A DNA stretch of 64,000 nt from Actinomycetota bacterium. GTDB taxonomy: Bacteria > Actinomycetota > Thermoleophilia > Gaiellales > Gaiellaceae. The position numbers and the translations under genes were made by a program. Below the pieces are notes generated by a model. The model was not told the DNA's origin. It made no database searches and saw nothing but the letters and a program-made list of their open reading frames with translations. Within the stretch, counting starts at the first letter, position 1, and each line of letters opens with the position of its first letter. Shown in pieces: positions 51,034 to 58,581 of this stretch. The stretch is from assembly GCA_005884005.1 (NCBI GenBank), contig VAWI01000012.1, positions 444 through 64,443 on the forward strand, in the 5' to 3' direction.

Positions 51034-51154
51034 TTGGGCACTCCTCTCGTCACCAGAGGCGTATCACGTCGATGGAAGGGGAATCAATGGCGCGGCACGG
51101 CCCGCCCTTTACTTCAGCTTCCTGGTCGGCTTCTCGATCAGCAGCGATTGCAGG

Positions 51155-51192
51155 GCTTTGAAGAATGGGCGGAACTTGTCAGTGCGCAAACC
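51155..51192 (+). repeat. Direct repeat right of the FG-GAP pseudogene
   Basis: Near copy of 49501-49540 (GAACTTGTCAGTGCGCAAACC and flanking bases). Confidence 0.7.
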
Positions 51193-51243
51193 GGGTGACC
51201 CTCACCGCCCAGACGCTCGCGATCGCGTGACGTGCCGGTCTTG

Positions 51244-52203
51244 CTAAGGAATGAGCAAGCGTCCGTCGTCGAGCACAAGGAGGCCGTCGAGGTCTACCGT
51301 GGGCCGGAGCAGCAGCCCGTCGATGTGCACGCCTGCGACATTGACACCGCCCAGGCCAGCGCTTGTGCCGAAGGCGAGATGGATGGTGCCGACCACCTTC
51401 TCGTCTTCGAGCACGTTGCCGGTAAGAATCGCCGCCGGATTTGTGCCGATTCCGAGCTCTGCGAGCGAGCGGCCGTGCTCGCCGCCCGCGTCGAGCGTCT
51501 GAAGGAGCCAGTCGCCGGCCTCGGTGTCGGCATCGGTCGCGCGGCCACGCCGAACGGTGATTCCAACGGGCGAAGTGAGCCGCCCGTAACCTGCGAGCGA
51601 GCCGTCGAAGACGATCGTGCCGTCGCCGACGTTCTCGAGCGGCGCGATATACGCCTCGCCGGCAGGGAGATTCCCGAACATCCCCCGCTGCTGCAGGTTG
51701 CCATCGTCGCTGCGGCCCGTCCGTCCGCCGAGGCTGAGAACGATCTCGGTGCCGGCCGCGGAGGTGACTCGAGCGGTCGAAGCTGCGGTCAGCCGCGCTG
51801 CGAGCCACTCGCCCTTTCGCTTGAGCCCCCCGTAGTCGACGGGCAGCGCGCGAGTGAAGATCTCCTCCGTGATGGTCGGCAGTGTGGCGATGCGCGCCCC
51901 TCGCCGTGTCGCCTCCATCCGGGCCTGCGTCTGGCTGAGGGAGGTGGATGTCGGCGCGAAGACGACGTCCGCGCGCGCCATCGCCTCAGCGACCTCGGCC
52001 GGCGGCTCCTCACCATGCCGCGACAAGGCCGGAAATGTGAGCACCGTCACTGCTCGCGCGCGCGGAGTCGCGGCTGCCACGAGCGACTCCGCGATCACCC
52101 GCTGTTCGTCGTTGCAGACGACGAGTACCGAGTCGGCCGGCCCAACGCCGAGGCAGTCGAGCGCCGCCTCCGCTGGAGCCGTCAGACTAGAGGACCGCGC
52201 CAC
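51244..52203 (-). CDS. M29-like (leucyl) aminopeptidase
   Basis: 319 residues. The metal ligands of thermophilic aminopeptidase family M29 are recognisable: Glu in GNLPAGEAYIAPLE, Glu and Gly in SLAELGIGTNP, His in GTIHLAFGTS and His-Asp in VAGVHIDGLLL. The N-terminal Rossmann-like half (VLVVCNDEQRVIAESLVAAA) also fits. It would remove N-terminal residues from peptides in the cytoplasm. Stands between the pseudogene and tRNA-Val. Confidence 0.85.
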   Translation of the reverse strand: MARSSSLTAPAEAALDCLGVGPADSVLVVCNDEQRVIAESLVAAATPRARAVTVLTFPALSRHGEEPPAEVAEAMARADVVFAPTSTSLSQTQARMEATRRGARIATLPTITEEIFTRALPVDYGGLKRKGEWLAARLTAASTARVTSAAGTEIVLSLGGRTGRSDDGNLQQRGMFGNLPAGEAYIAPLENVGDGTIVFDGSLAGYGRLTSPVGITVRRGRATDADTEAGDWLLQTLDAGGEHGRSLAELGIGTNPAAILTGNVLEDEKVVGTIHLAFGTSAGLGGVNVAGVHIDGLLLRPTVDLDGLLVLDDGRLLIP

Positions 52204-52259
52204 GCCACCCAGCCTAGTCTCGAGGGGCGGTAGACCGGTTCGACGACTGCCAAGTGCAG

Positions 52260-52331
52260 TGGGCGCGGCTGGGATCGAACCAGCGACCTCCCGCGTGTGA
52301 AGCGGGCGCTCTCCCGCTGAGCTACGCGCCC
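52260..52331 (-). tRNA. tRNA-Val (anticodon CAC)
   Basis: 72 nt. Acceptor GGGCGCG/CGCGCCC, D arm GCTCAGCGGGAGAGC, anticodon loop TTCACAC between CCCGC and GCGGG, T arm GCTGG/CCAGC, discriminator A. Reads GUG. Confidence 0.94.
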
Positions 52332-52365
52332 CGGCAGTTCTGAGCGTAGCGCGGGTACGATGCGG

Positions 52366-52449
52366 TTGCCCGCGGCACTGAGAGTGTTCGAACCGCGTCA
52401 GATCCGGAAGGAAGCAGCGCTAAGAATTCCTCTCAGGTGCCGCGGCTTT
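52366..52449 (+). ncRNA. ffs: SRP RNA (4.5S type)
   Basis: The conserved apical domain (GATCCGGAAGGAAGCAGCG) with the GGAA tetraloop and asymmetric bulge that binds Ffh lies at 52400-52420. A closing stem pairs CCGCGGCAC.TGAGAG with CTCTCAGGTGCCGCGG. The RNA is short, about 80 nt, and a T-rich tail follows. It targets signal-sequence proteins to the membrane with Ffh and FtsY. Its last 57 bases are duplicated downstream at 52566-52622. Confidence 0.9.
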
Positions 52450-52565
52450 TCGTTTTCAAGGCCGATCCCGGCTTGGCCGGCATCGGCTCGCAGCCGTCCT
52501 CGTAGAACTCCGATCCGTTCGAAGTCGTAATGGCCGGCGAAGCCGGCCGGACTTCGAACGGGAGC

Positions 52566-52622
52566 CCGCGTCAGATCCGGAAGGAAGCAGCGCTAAGAAT
52601 TCCTCTCAGGTGCCGCGGCTTT
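52566..52622 (+). repeat. Duplicated 3' half of SRP RNA
   Basis: 57 bases identical to 52393-52449, 173 bp downstream. It includes the GGAAGGAAGC apical domain and the 3' closing strand but no 5' strand. The 116-bp insert between copies holds a large hairpin (CCGTTCGAAGTC / GACTTCGAACGG around GGCCGGC-GAA-GCCGGCC). The copy supplies the last codons of the MFS gene on the other strand. Confidence 0.9.
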
Positions 52623-54150
52623 CTTCAGCGACAGCCGGGGACGGATCGGCCGCCGCAGCGGGACCGGTCGCCGTCCCGCGCATCAACACGCCCGCCGCAA
52701 CGGCGCCGGCGAAGACGATCGCGCAGCCGACGAGCAGGACCGCGTTCAGTCCGCTGACGAACGCGATCACTGCCGAATGGGCCAGCCCAGGACGGCCGCC
52801 GACCGCACGTGTTCCCGCTGAGCTCACCGCAGCGGCCAGCGTCCGGCTGTGCACGTGCGCCGTCGAGGCGAGCGACGCGGAGACGCGATCCTCGAGCACG
52901 GCGCCCAGCGCGGCGACTCCGATCGAGACGCCGCTGAGCCGGAAGGTGTTGTTGATCCCGGACGCCATGCCCGAGCGGGCGGGGTCGACCGTCCGCAGGG
53001 CGGCGGCGGCAAGGATCGGATTCGCAAGACCGATGCCGATTCCCCCAACCACGAAACCGGGGAGAAGCGCAGTCCAGCGGGAGCCGGTCGTCAGACCGTG
53101 CATAAGCAGCAGGGCGATCGCCACCAGCAGCAAGCCGAGCGATGCCAGCACCCACGGGTGTACACGCTCCACGATTCCCCGACTCGCGATCGGCACGACG
53201 AACACGAAGGCGGTCAGGGGCAGAAACCGAAGGCCGGCGCCCAGCGGCGACGCGCCGAGAATGTCCTGCAGGTAAATCGAGAGGTATGGGAAGAGCGCGA
53301 ACATACCGGCGCCGATTGCAAAAGTCGCGACCGAGACCCCGACGAAGGCGGGCCGGCGGAAGAGCGACAGGTCCAGCATCGGCCGTTCCTGTCTCGCCTC
53401 GACGACCACGAAGAGGACCAACAGCGCAGCACCGGCGACGAGTACCGAGAGGATCAAGCCGCTCGCCCAACCCTCCGCGTTTCCGCGAAGGAGCCCGAAG
53501 ACGATCAGGAACAGCGCCGTCGTAAACGTAACCAACCCGGCGAGATCGGTGCGGACCGAACCGACGTCGCGCGACTCGGTCATCCGCGTCCGCGCGACCA
53601 GGAGCGCAAACGCCCCGACTGGGACGTTGACGAAGAAGACCCACCGCCAGCCCAGCGCGTCGGTGAGGATGCCGCCGACGAGCGGGCCCGAAGCCACCGC
53701 CGCGCCGACGGTGGCGCCCCAAACGGCGATCGCGCTGAAGCGGTCCGCGCCGCGGTACTCATGTCCGATCAGCGCGAGCGCGGTCGCGAACAGCGCCGCG
53801 CCCCCGATCCCCTGCAGGCCCCTGGCGACGTCGAGCGCCGTGATGTTCCAGGCGAGCCCGCACAACAGCGAGGCGCTGGTGAAGACCACGACGCCGAACA
53901 TGAACAGGAGGCGCCGCCCGAATCTGTCGGCGAGGGCTCCCGCGGTCAGGATCAGCGCTGCAAGCGCGAGCGCATATGCGTCGACGACCCACTGGAGCCC
54001 GGTCAGGTCGGCGCTGAGCCGGCGCTGGATGCTTGGCAGCGCGACGTTCACGATCGTGATGTCGAGCAGCAACATGAACGTCGTCACGCAGACCGCGACC
54101 AACGTCCACCGCCGAGTGTTCAGCGACCCCGATTCCACGGGCGGCATCAT
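52606..54150 (-). CDS. MFS efflux pump, DHA2 (EmrB/QacA) family
   Basis: 514 residues from ATG 54150, fourteen membrane helices. Motif D1 LLDITIVNVALPSIQRRL in helix 1, motif A GALADRFGRRLLFM between helices 2 and 3, and motif C-type GGAALFATALALIG-like helix 5 (ASGPLVGGILTDALGWRW) mark a drug:H+ antiporter. It would export hydrophobic drugs or metabolites. The last residues (ESRGT) are encoded by the duplicated SRP RNA segment. No regulator gene adjoins; dnaX is divergent, 69 bp away. Confidence 0.93.
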   Translation of the reverse strand: MMPPVESGSLNTRRWTLVAVCVTTFMLLLDITIVNVALPSIQRRLSADLTGLQWVVDAYALALAALILTAGALADRFGRRLLFMFGVVVFTSASLLCGLAWNITALDVARGLQGIGGAALFATALALIGHEYRGADRFSAIAVWGATVGAAVASGPLVGGILTDALGWRWVFFVNVPVGAFALLVARTRMTESRDVGSVRTDLAGLVTFTTALFLIVFGLLRGNAEGWASGLILSVLVAGAALLVLFVVVEARQERPMLDLSLFRRPAFVGVSVATFAIGAGMFALFPYLSIYLQDILGASPLGAGLRFLPLTAFVFVVPIASRGIVERVHPWVLASLGLLLVAIALLLMHGLTTGSRWTALLPGFVVGGIGIGLANPILAAAALRTVDPARSGMASGINNTFRLSGVSIGVAALGAVLEDRVSASLASTAHVHSRTLAAAVSSAGTRAVGGRPGLAHSAVIAFVSGLNAVLLVGCAIVFAGAVAAGVLMRGTATGPAAAADPSPAVAEESRGT

Positions 54151-54219
54151 AAAAATGAGATCGCTCGCTGCGCGGAAGTCGGCTGACCCCTCCGCTGCCG
54201 CGGGCGATAGCATCGAGCC

Positions 54220-55803
54220 GTGGCCGCCCTTTACCGGAAGTACCGCCCGCAGGGGTTCGACGACGTTGTCGGGCAGGAGCCGGTCGTCCGCACGCTCAAG
54301 AACGCCATCGATGCCGGGCAGATCCGCCAGGCCTACCTGTTCGCGGGGCCGCGTGGGACCGGCAAGACCTCGCTCGCGCGGATCCTCTCCAAGGCGCTGA
54401 ACTGCGAAAAGGGCCCAACCTCCCACCCCGACACCGAGTGTCACATCTGCCGGGCAATCGCCGCCGGGACCTCGCTCGACGTGGTCGAGATGGACGCCGC
54501 CTCGCAGCGAGGGATCGATGACATCCGCGACATCCGCGACCACGCCGTCCTACAGCCGGTCGAGGGCCGCTACAAGGTCTACATCCTCGACGAGGCGCAC
54601 CAGCTCACGGACGCCGCCTTCAACGCCTTGCTGAAGTTGATCGAAGAGCCCCCGCCCCACCTCGTCTTTGTCTTCTGCACGACCGACCTCGCCAAGATGC
54701 TGCCGACCGTCCGCTCGCGCTGCCAGACGTTCGTGTTCGCGCGCCCGCGGCTGCCCGAGCTCGTGCGGGTGCTGCGCTGGGTCGCCGACGGCGAGGAGAT
54801 CGAGGTGCCCGACGCGGCGCTGGCTCTCGTCGCCCGGGCCGCGCGAGGCGCTTACCGTGACGCGGTCTCGACGCTCGACCAGCTCGCGGCGGCCACTGGG
54901 AAGAAAATCTCCGTCCAGGACGTGCTCCAGCTGCTCGGCGCGGTCGAGGAGGAAGCGCTCTTCCGTCTCTGCGACCTGATCGTCGATCGCGACACAGCGG
55001 GGGCGTTGACGTTCATCGAGGAGCTCTCGGAGCAGGGGCAGGACCTCGGCCGGCTCGTCACCGACCTGCTGGAGCACCTGCGCCATCTGTTGCTTGTCCA
55101 GCACATGGGCCACGTGCCCGATTCGCTGCCCGTGACCGAGGAGGTGCGCGAACGGCTGCACGAGCAGGCGAACCAGCTCGGCGAGGCGACCGTGTTGCGG
55201 CTTTGCGACCTGCTGGCAGTGGCGGTCGAGGACATGCGGCAGGGCGCCGACCCGCGCCTGCCGCTGGAGCTGGCGCTGGTGAAAGTGACGCGGCCGGCCG
55301 CGGACCTCTCGCGCGAGGCGACGGCCTACCGCCTCGAGCAACTCGAGGAGCGTGGCCTGTCCGGACCGGTCCCCGTGCCTGGCACCGGGACGAGTCCGCC
55401 GGAGACACCATCGGAGCAGGCACCTGCTCGCGAGCCGCCGGCCGTCGATCTCGAGCAGCTGCAAGAGGTGTGGCAACGGGCAGTTCTGCCGGCCGTCGAG
55501 GAGAAGTCGATTCCGACCGCATCGGTTCTACGCGAGGCCCATCCGGCCGGCCTCGCCGGCGACACCCTGACGCTCGAATTTCCCCGTAATGCAGCCTTTC
55601 ACCGCCAGCTCGCGGAAGAGCCGAAGAACGCGACCCTGCTCGCCGACGCGCTCTACGAGGTGACCGGACGGCGGCTCGCGCTTGCCTTCGAGCTCGGCGC
55701 GAACGGCGGCGACGGCGAGCCCCCCGAAGAAGAGCCGGCCGGCGAGGACGACCTGGTTTCGCTGATCAAGGAGACATTCGACGCCCGCGAGGTAGAGGAG
55801 TAG
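54220..55803 (+). CDS. dnaX: DNA polymerase III subunit gamma/tau
   Basis: 527 residues from GTG 54220. Clamp-loader AAA+ ATPase: Walker A GPRGTGKTS (43-51), Walker B/DEAH at 124-127 (ILDEAHQL), sensor 1 and SRC arginine finger in TVRSRCQTF. The zinc module keeps Cys62, Cys74 and Cys77 but the usual second Cys is Asp71. The C-terminal 170 residues hold the tau extension for polymerase alpha/DnaB contact. It loads the sliding clamp at replication forks. First gene of the dnaX-ybaB-recR neighbourhood. Confidence 0.96.
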   Translation: MAALYRKYRPQGFDDVVGQEPVVRTLKNAIDAGQIRQAYLFAGPRGTGKTSLARILSKALNCEKGPTSHPDTECHICRAIAAGTSLDVVEMDAASQRGIDDIRDIRDHAVLQPVEGRYKVYILDEAHQLTDAAFNALLKLIEEPPPHLVFVFCTTDLAKMLPTVRSRCQTFVFARPRLPELVRVLRWVADGEEIEVPDAALALVARAARGAYRDAVSTLDQLAAATGKKISVQDVLQLLGAVEEEALFRLCDLIVDRDTAGALTFIEELSEQGQDLGRLVTDLLEHLRHLLLVQHMGHVPDSLPVTEEVRERLHEQANQLGEATVLRLCDLLAVAVEDMRQGADPRLPLELALVKVTRPAADLSREATAYRLEQLEERGLSGPVPVPGTGTSPPETPSEQAPAREPPAVDLEQLQEVWQRAVLPAVEEKSIPTASVLREAHPAGLAGDTLTLEFPRNAAFHRQLAEEPKNATLLADALYEVTGRRLALAFELGANGGDGEPPEEEPAGEDDLVSLIKETFDAREVEE

Positions 55804-55964
55804 TGCTCCTTCCGGTAGTGGTTTCGCGTTTCTGGCGAGTGCCCGGGGTCGCCACGCAAGGACGCAGGGAGCATCAATATGCGGGCATATTGGCGCGACT
55901 GAGGACGCCGCATGGCGGCTCCGGGCGCCGCCAGAGACGCACTGACTACTGCCGGAAGGAGCAC
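55803..55964 (+). promoter_or_regulatory. Inverted repeat that could hide the ybaB ribosome binding site
   Basis: GTGCTCCTTCCGGTAGT (55803-55819), just after the dnaX stop, is complementary to ACTGCCGGAAGGAGCAC (55948-55964) with one G-U pair. The right arm contains GGAAGGAG (55953-55960), the ribosome binding site of ybaB. In a dnaX-ybaB transcript the two could pair over 128 bases, lowering ybaB translation. Confidence 0.45.
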
Positions 55965-55969
55965 TGACT

Positions 55970-56290
55970 ATGGCGATGGACTTCGAGAAGCTGATGCAGC
56001 AGGCCCAGCAGATGCAGGAGCAGATGGCGAAGGCCCAGGAAGAGCTCGCCGGCGAGACGGTCGAGGCCTCGGCCGGCGGCGGCATGGTCAAGGTCAAGGC
56101 GACCGGCGGGCTCGAGATCACGGAGATCACGATCTCCCCGGAGGCAATCGACCCCAACGAGCCCGAGCTGCTCGCCGACACGGTGTTGGCAGCTGTCAAC
56201 GAGGCCCTGCGCTCGGCCCAGCAACTCGTCGAAGCGAAGCTCGGCGGCGCCATGGGCGGGATGCAGGGGCTCGGGCTCCCCGGCCTGTAA
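55970..56290 (+). CDS. ybaB: YbaB/EbfC nucleoid-associated protein
   Basis: 106 residues. DFEKLMQQAQQMQEQMAKAQEELAGETVEASAGGGMVKVKATGGLEITEITISPE is typical of the YbaB/EbfC tweezer-like dimer that binds DNA. Almost always between dnaX and recR, as here. ATG 55970 follows GGAAGGAG by nine bases. Confidence 0.95.
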   Translation: MAMDFEKLMQQAQQMQEQMAKAQEELAGETVEASAGGGMVKVKATGGLEITEITISPEAIDPNEPELLADTVLAAVNEALRSAQQLVEAKLGGAMGGMQGLGLPGL

Positions 56291-56295
56291 GGGCG

Positions 56296-56703
56296 ATGGC
56301 CGTCCCCGATCTCCTCCGCAGGAGCCCGCTCTTCGCCGGCTTCGACGACGAGACGCTGGAGCAGCTCGCCGCTCCGTTCGCGCAGGTGGAGTTTCCTGCG
56401 AACCACGTGCTGATCGAGCCGCGGACGCCAGGTGCGGGCCTGTTCGTGATCTGCGACGGAACGGTCGTCGCCGAGGCGCACGGGCGGCAACGCGAGCTCG
56501 GCCCCGGCGAGGTGGTTGGCGAGATCTCGCTGCTCGAGGAGGACGGGTTGCGGCGAGCGCGCGTCTTCGCGAAGACGCCCGTTACCTGCCTCGCGCTCGG
56601 CCGCGCAGACTTCGATCGGCTGCTTTCGGAGGAGCCCCGGCTCGCCGACGCGATGCGGAAGCTCGCGAGCGAGCAGCTCGCCGAGCTCGAGGGCTCAGGC
56701 TGA
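56296..56703 (+). CDS. Cyclic-nucleotide-binding-domain protein without HTH
   Basis: 135 residues from ATG 56296, five bases after ybaB. One Crp-like beta-roll: LLRRSPLFAGFDDETLEQLAAPFAQVEFPANHVLIEPRTPGAGLFVICDGTVVAE, then LGPGEVVGEISLLEEDGLRRARVFA, equivalent to the phosphate-binding cassette although the canonical GE...RxA residues are only partly kept (GEISLLEEDGLRRA). There is no DNA-binding helix-turn-helix. It sits inside the ybaB-recR pair, an unusual insertion in a conserved operon. Role unknown. Confidence 0.85.
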   Translation: MAVPDLLRRSPLFAGFDDETLEQLAAPFAQVEFPANHVLIEPRTPGAGLFVICDGTVVAEAHGRQRELGPGEVVGEISLLEEDGLRRARVFAKTPVTCLALGRADFDRLLSEEPRLADAMRKLASEQLAELEGSG

Positions 56704-56745
56704 CTCCGGAGCCGGGGCGACCGTCCGCATAGGCAGAATTGGCCG

Positions 56746-57336
56746 GTGGTTTCACCGGCGATCGACAACCTCGTCGCACAGCTGACCCGCCTGCCCGGCG
56801 TCGGCACCCGGACGGCCCACAGGCTCGCGTTCCACCTGCTCAGGGCGCCCAAGGATGAGGCGCTTGCGCTCGCGTCGGCGGTTCAGGACGTGAAGGAACG
56901 CGTCCGGTTCTGCAAGGAGTGCGGAAACCTGACCGAGGAAGAGCTCTGCTCGATCTGCGAGGACGCCCGTCGCGATCGGACGATCGTCTGCGTCGTCGAG
57001 CAACCGGTCGATCTGATCTCGGTCGAGCGGACGCACGAGTATCGCGGGCTCTACCACGTTCTAGGCGGAGCTCTCTCACCGCTCGACGGCGTCGAGCCTG
57101 AGCATCTGCGAATCGACGAGCTCCTCGGGCGGGTCGAGCGAAACGGGATCGAGGAGGTCGTGCTCGCGACGAACCCGAACATGACCGGCGAGGCGACCGC
57201 GGCCTTCCTCGCCGACCGCCTCCGCGGGCGCGTGCGGGTTACGCGGCTCGCCAGCGGGTTGCCGGTCGGCGGGGACCTCGAATACGCGGACGAAGTAACA
57301 CTCGGCCGAGCACTCTCCGGCCGCCGCGAGATCTGA
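56746..57336 (+). CDS. recR: Recombination mediator RecR
   Basis: 196 residues from GTG 56746. N-terminal helix-hairpin-helix LTRLPGVGTRTAHRLAFHLL, zinc finger Cys56, Cys59, Cys68, Cys71 (FCKECG, LCSIC), Toprim domain with VVEQPVDLISVERTHEYRGLYHVLGG and the Walker-like NPNMTGEATAAFLADRL. It loads RecA on gaps with RecF/RecO. Its last codons and stop are part of the class I repeat that follows. Confidence 0.96.
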   Translation: MVSPAIDNLVAQLTRLPGVGTRTAHRLAFHLLRAPKDEALALASAVQDVKERVRFCKECGNLTEEELCSICEDARRDRTIVCVVEQPVDLISVERTHEYRGLYHVLGGALSPLDGVEPEHLRIDELLGRVERNGIEEVVLATNPNMTGEATAAFLADRLRGRVRVTRLASGLPVGGDLEYADEVTLGRALSGRREI

Positions 57337-57553
57337 GCAGAGGGCCTCCGGACCTTGATTCGGATTCAAACGGCCGGTGCGGCAAAGCCGCCCCGGCCTC
57401 CAGGTCGGCGCCGCACGCGGCGCCTTGGGCCGCCGCGAGATCTGAGCAGAGGGCCTCCGGACCTTGATTCGGATTCAAACGGCCGGTGCGGCAAAGCCGC
57501 CCCGGCCTCCAGGTCGGCGCCGCAAGCGGCGCCTTGGCCCGCCGCGAGCTCTA
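57319..57553. repeat. Tandem 109-bp units at the recR 3' end, class I
   Basis: Units at 57319-57427 and 57428-57536, then a partial third (to about 57553). Each starts with the last recR codons and stop (GCCGCGAGATCTGA), has GGTGCGGC-AAA-GCCGCCCC hairpin, then the module GGTC-GGCGCCGC-AAGCGGCGCC-TTGG (57403-57428, 57512-57537; the first has CACG for CAAG in the loop). The convergent aldo/keto reductase gene ends inside the third partial copy. Confidence 0.95.
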
Positions 57554-58522
57554 GACGGAAACCGGGTCGTAGACCACGGCGTCGGCGACGGCCTCGTCGA
57601 TCGCGTCGAGCGTCTCGTCGTCGAGCTCGATCCCGGACGCGGCCGCGTTGTCCTCGACCTGCTCCGGCCTCGAAGCGCCGATGATCGCGGCAGCGACGTT
57701 CGGCTCGCGCAGCACCCAGGCAATCGCGAGCTGAGCCATCGTGATCCCGAGTCCGTCGGCGATCGGGCGCAGCCGTTGAACAGCCTCGAGCACCTGGTCT
57801 GAGCGGAAGCGGTCCATCGCCCACCCCATCTGCTCGCTGCCCATTCGCGTGCCTGGTGGCGGCGGCTCGCCGGGCTTGTACTTGCCGGTGAGGACGCCCT
57901 GCGCGAGCGGAGACCAGACGATCTGAGAGATCCCGTTTGCGGCGCAGAGCGGGAACACCTCGTGCTCGGGCACGCGCCAGAGGATCGAGTACTGCGGCTG
58001 GCTCGAGACGAACTTCTCGTCAGGCGGGCTGAGGTGGAGCGCCGCACGAATTTGCTCCGGAGTCCACTCGCTGAAGCCGAGGTAGCGCGCCTTACCCTGC
58101 CGGACAACCTCCGTCAATGCCTCCATCGTCTCCTCGAGCGGAGTCTGCCGGTCGTAGCGATGGCACTGGTAGAGGTCGACGTGATCGGTGCGTAGGCGCC
58201 GGAGCGAGTCGTCGATCTGCTTGAAGACCTGCTGCCGCGAGAGCCCCTGGTTCTCACCGCTGTCGTCCATCGGGAAGAAGAGCTTGGTCGCGAGGACGTA
58301 CGAGTCGCGCGGCCGGTTCTCGAGGAGGTCGCCGAGCAGGGTTTCTGCGGCGCCGCGGCCGTAGACGTTCGAGGTGTCGAAGAGGTTGATGCCGACCTCG
58401 AAGGCCTTGTCGACGCAGGCACGGGCGGCGGCATCGTCGACCCCGCCCCCGTAGGTCAGCCAGGAGCCGAGCGCGATCTCGGAGACCTCGAGGTCGCTGG
58501 AGCCGAGTTGACGGTAGCGCAC
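57551..58522 (-). CDS. Aldo/keto reductase (voltage-gated K+ channel beta-type)
   Basis: 323 residues from GTG 58522. TIM-barrel with the catalytic tetrad in usual places: Asp in [12 protein letters not shown] and Tyr in the same motif, Lys in VLATKLFF, His in [13 protein letters not shown]-binding end [17 protein letters not shown]. It reduces aldehydes or ketones; the substrate is not known. The stop lies in the class I repeat. Confidence 0.93.
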   Translation of the reverse strand: MRYRQLGSSDLEVSEIALGSWLTYGGGVDDAAARACVDKAFEVGINLFDTSNVYGRGAAETLLGDLLENRPRDSYVLATKLFFPMDDSGENQGLSRQQVFKQIDDSLRRLRTDHVDLYQCHRYDRQTPLEETMEALTEVVRQGKARYLGFSEWTPEQIRAALHLSPPDEKFVSSQPQYSILWRVPEHEVFPLCAANGISQIVWSPLAQGVLTGKYKPGEPPPPGTRMGSEQMGWAMDRFRSDQVLEAVQRLRPIADGLGITMAQLAIAWVLREPNVAAAIIGASRPEQVEDNAAASGIELDDETLDAIDEAVADAVVYDPVSV

Positions 58523-58581
58523 ACCCCATTCCTACCGAAAGGGGTCAGGGTGGCGGAGAAACGGCGCCTACACTTCGGCCG

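Noticed and set aside
52849-54186. 445-codon plus-strand frame opposite the MFS pump
   Set aside because: Arg/Gln-rich mirror of membrane helices; the pump motifs on the minus strand are unmistakable.
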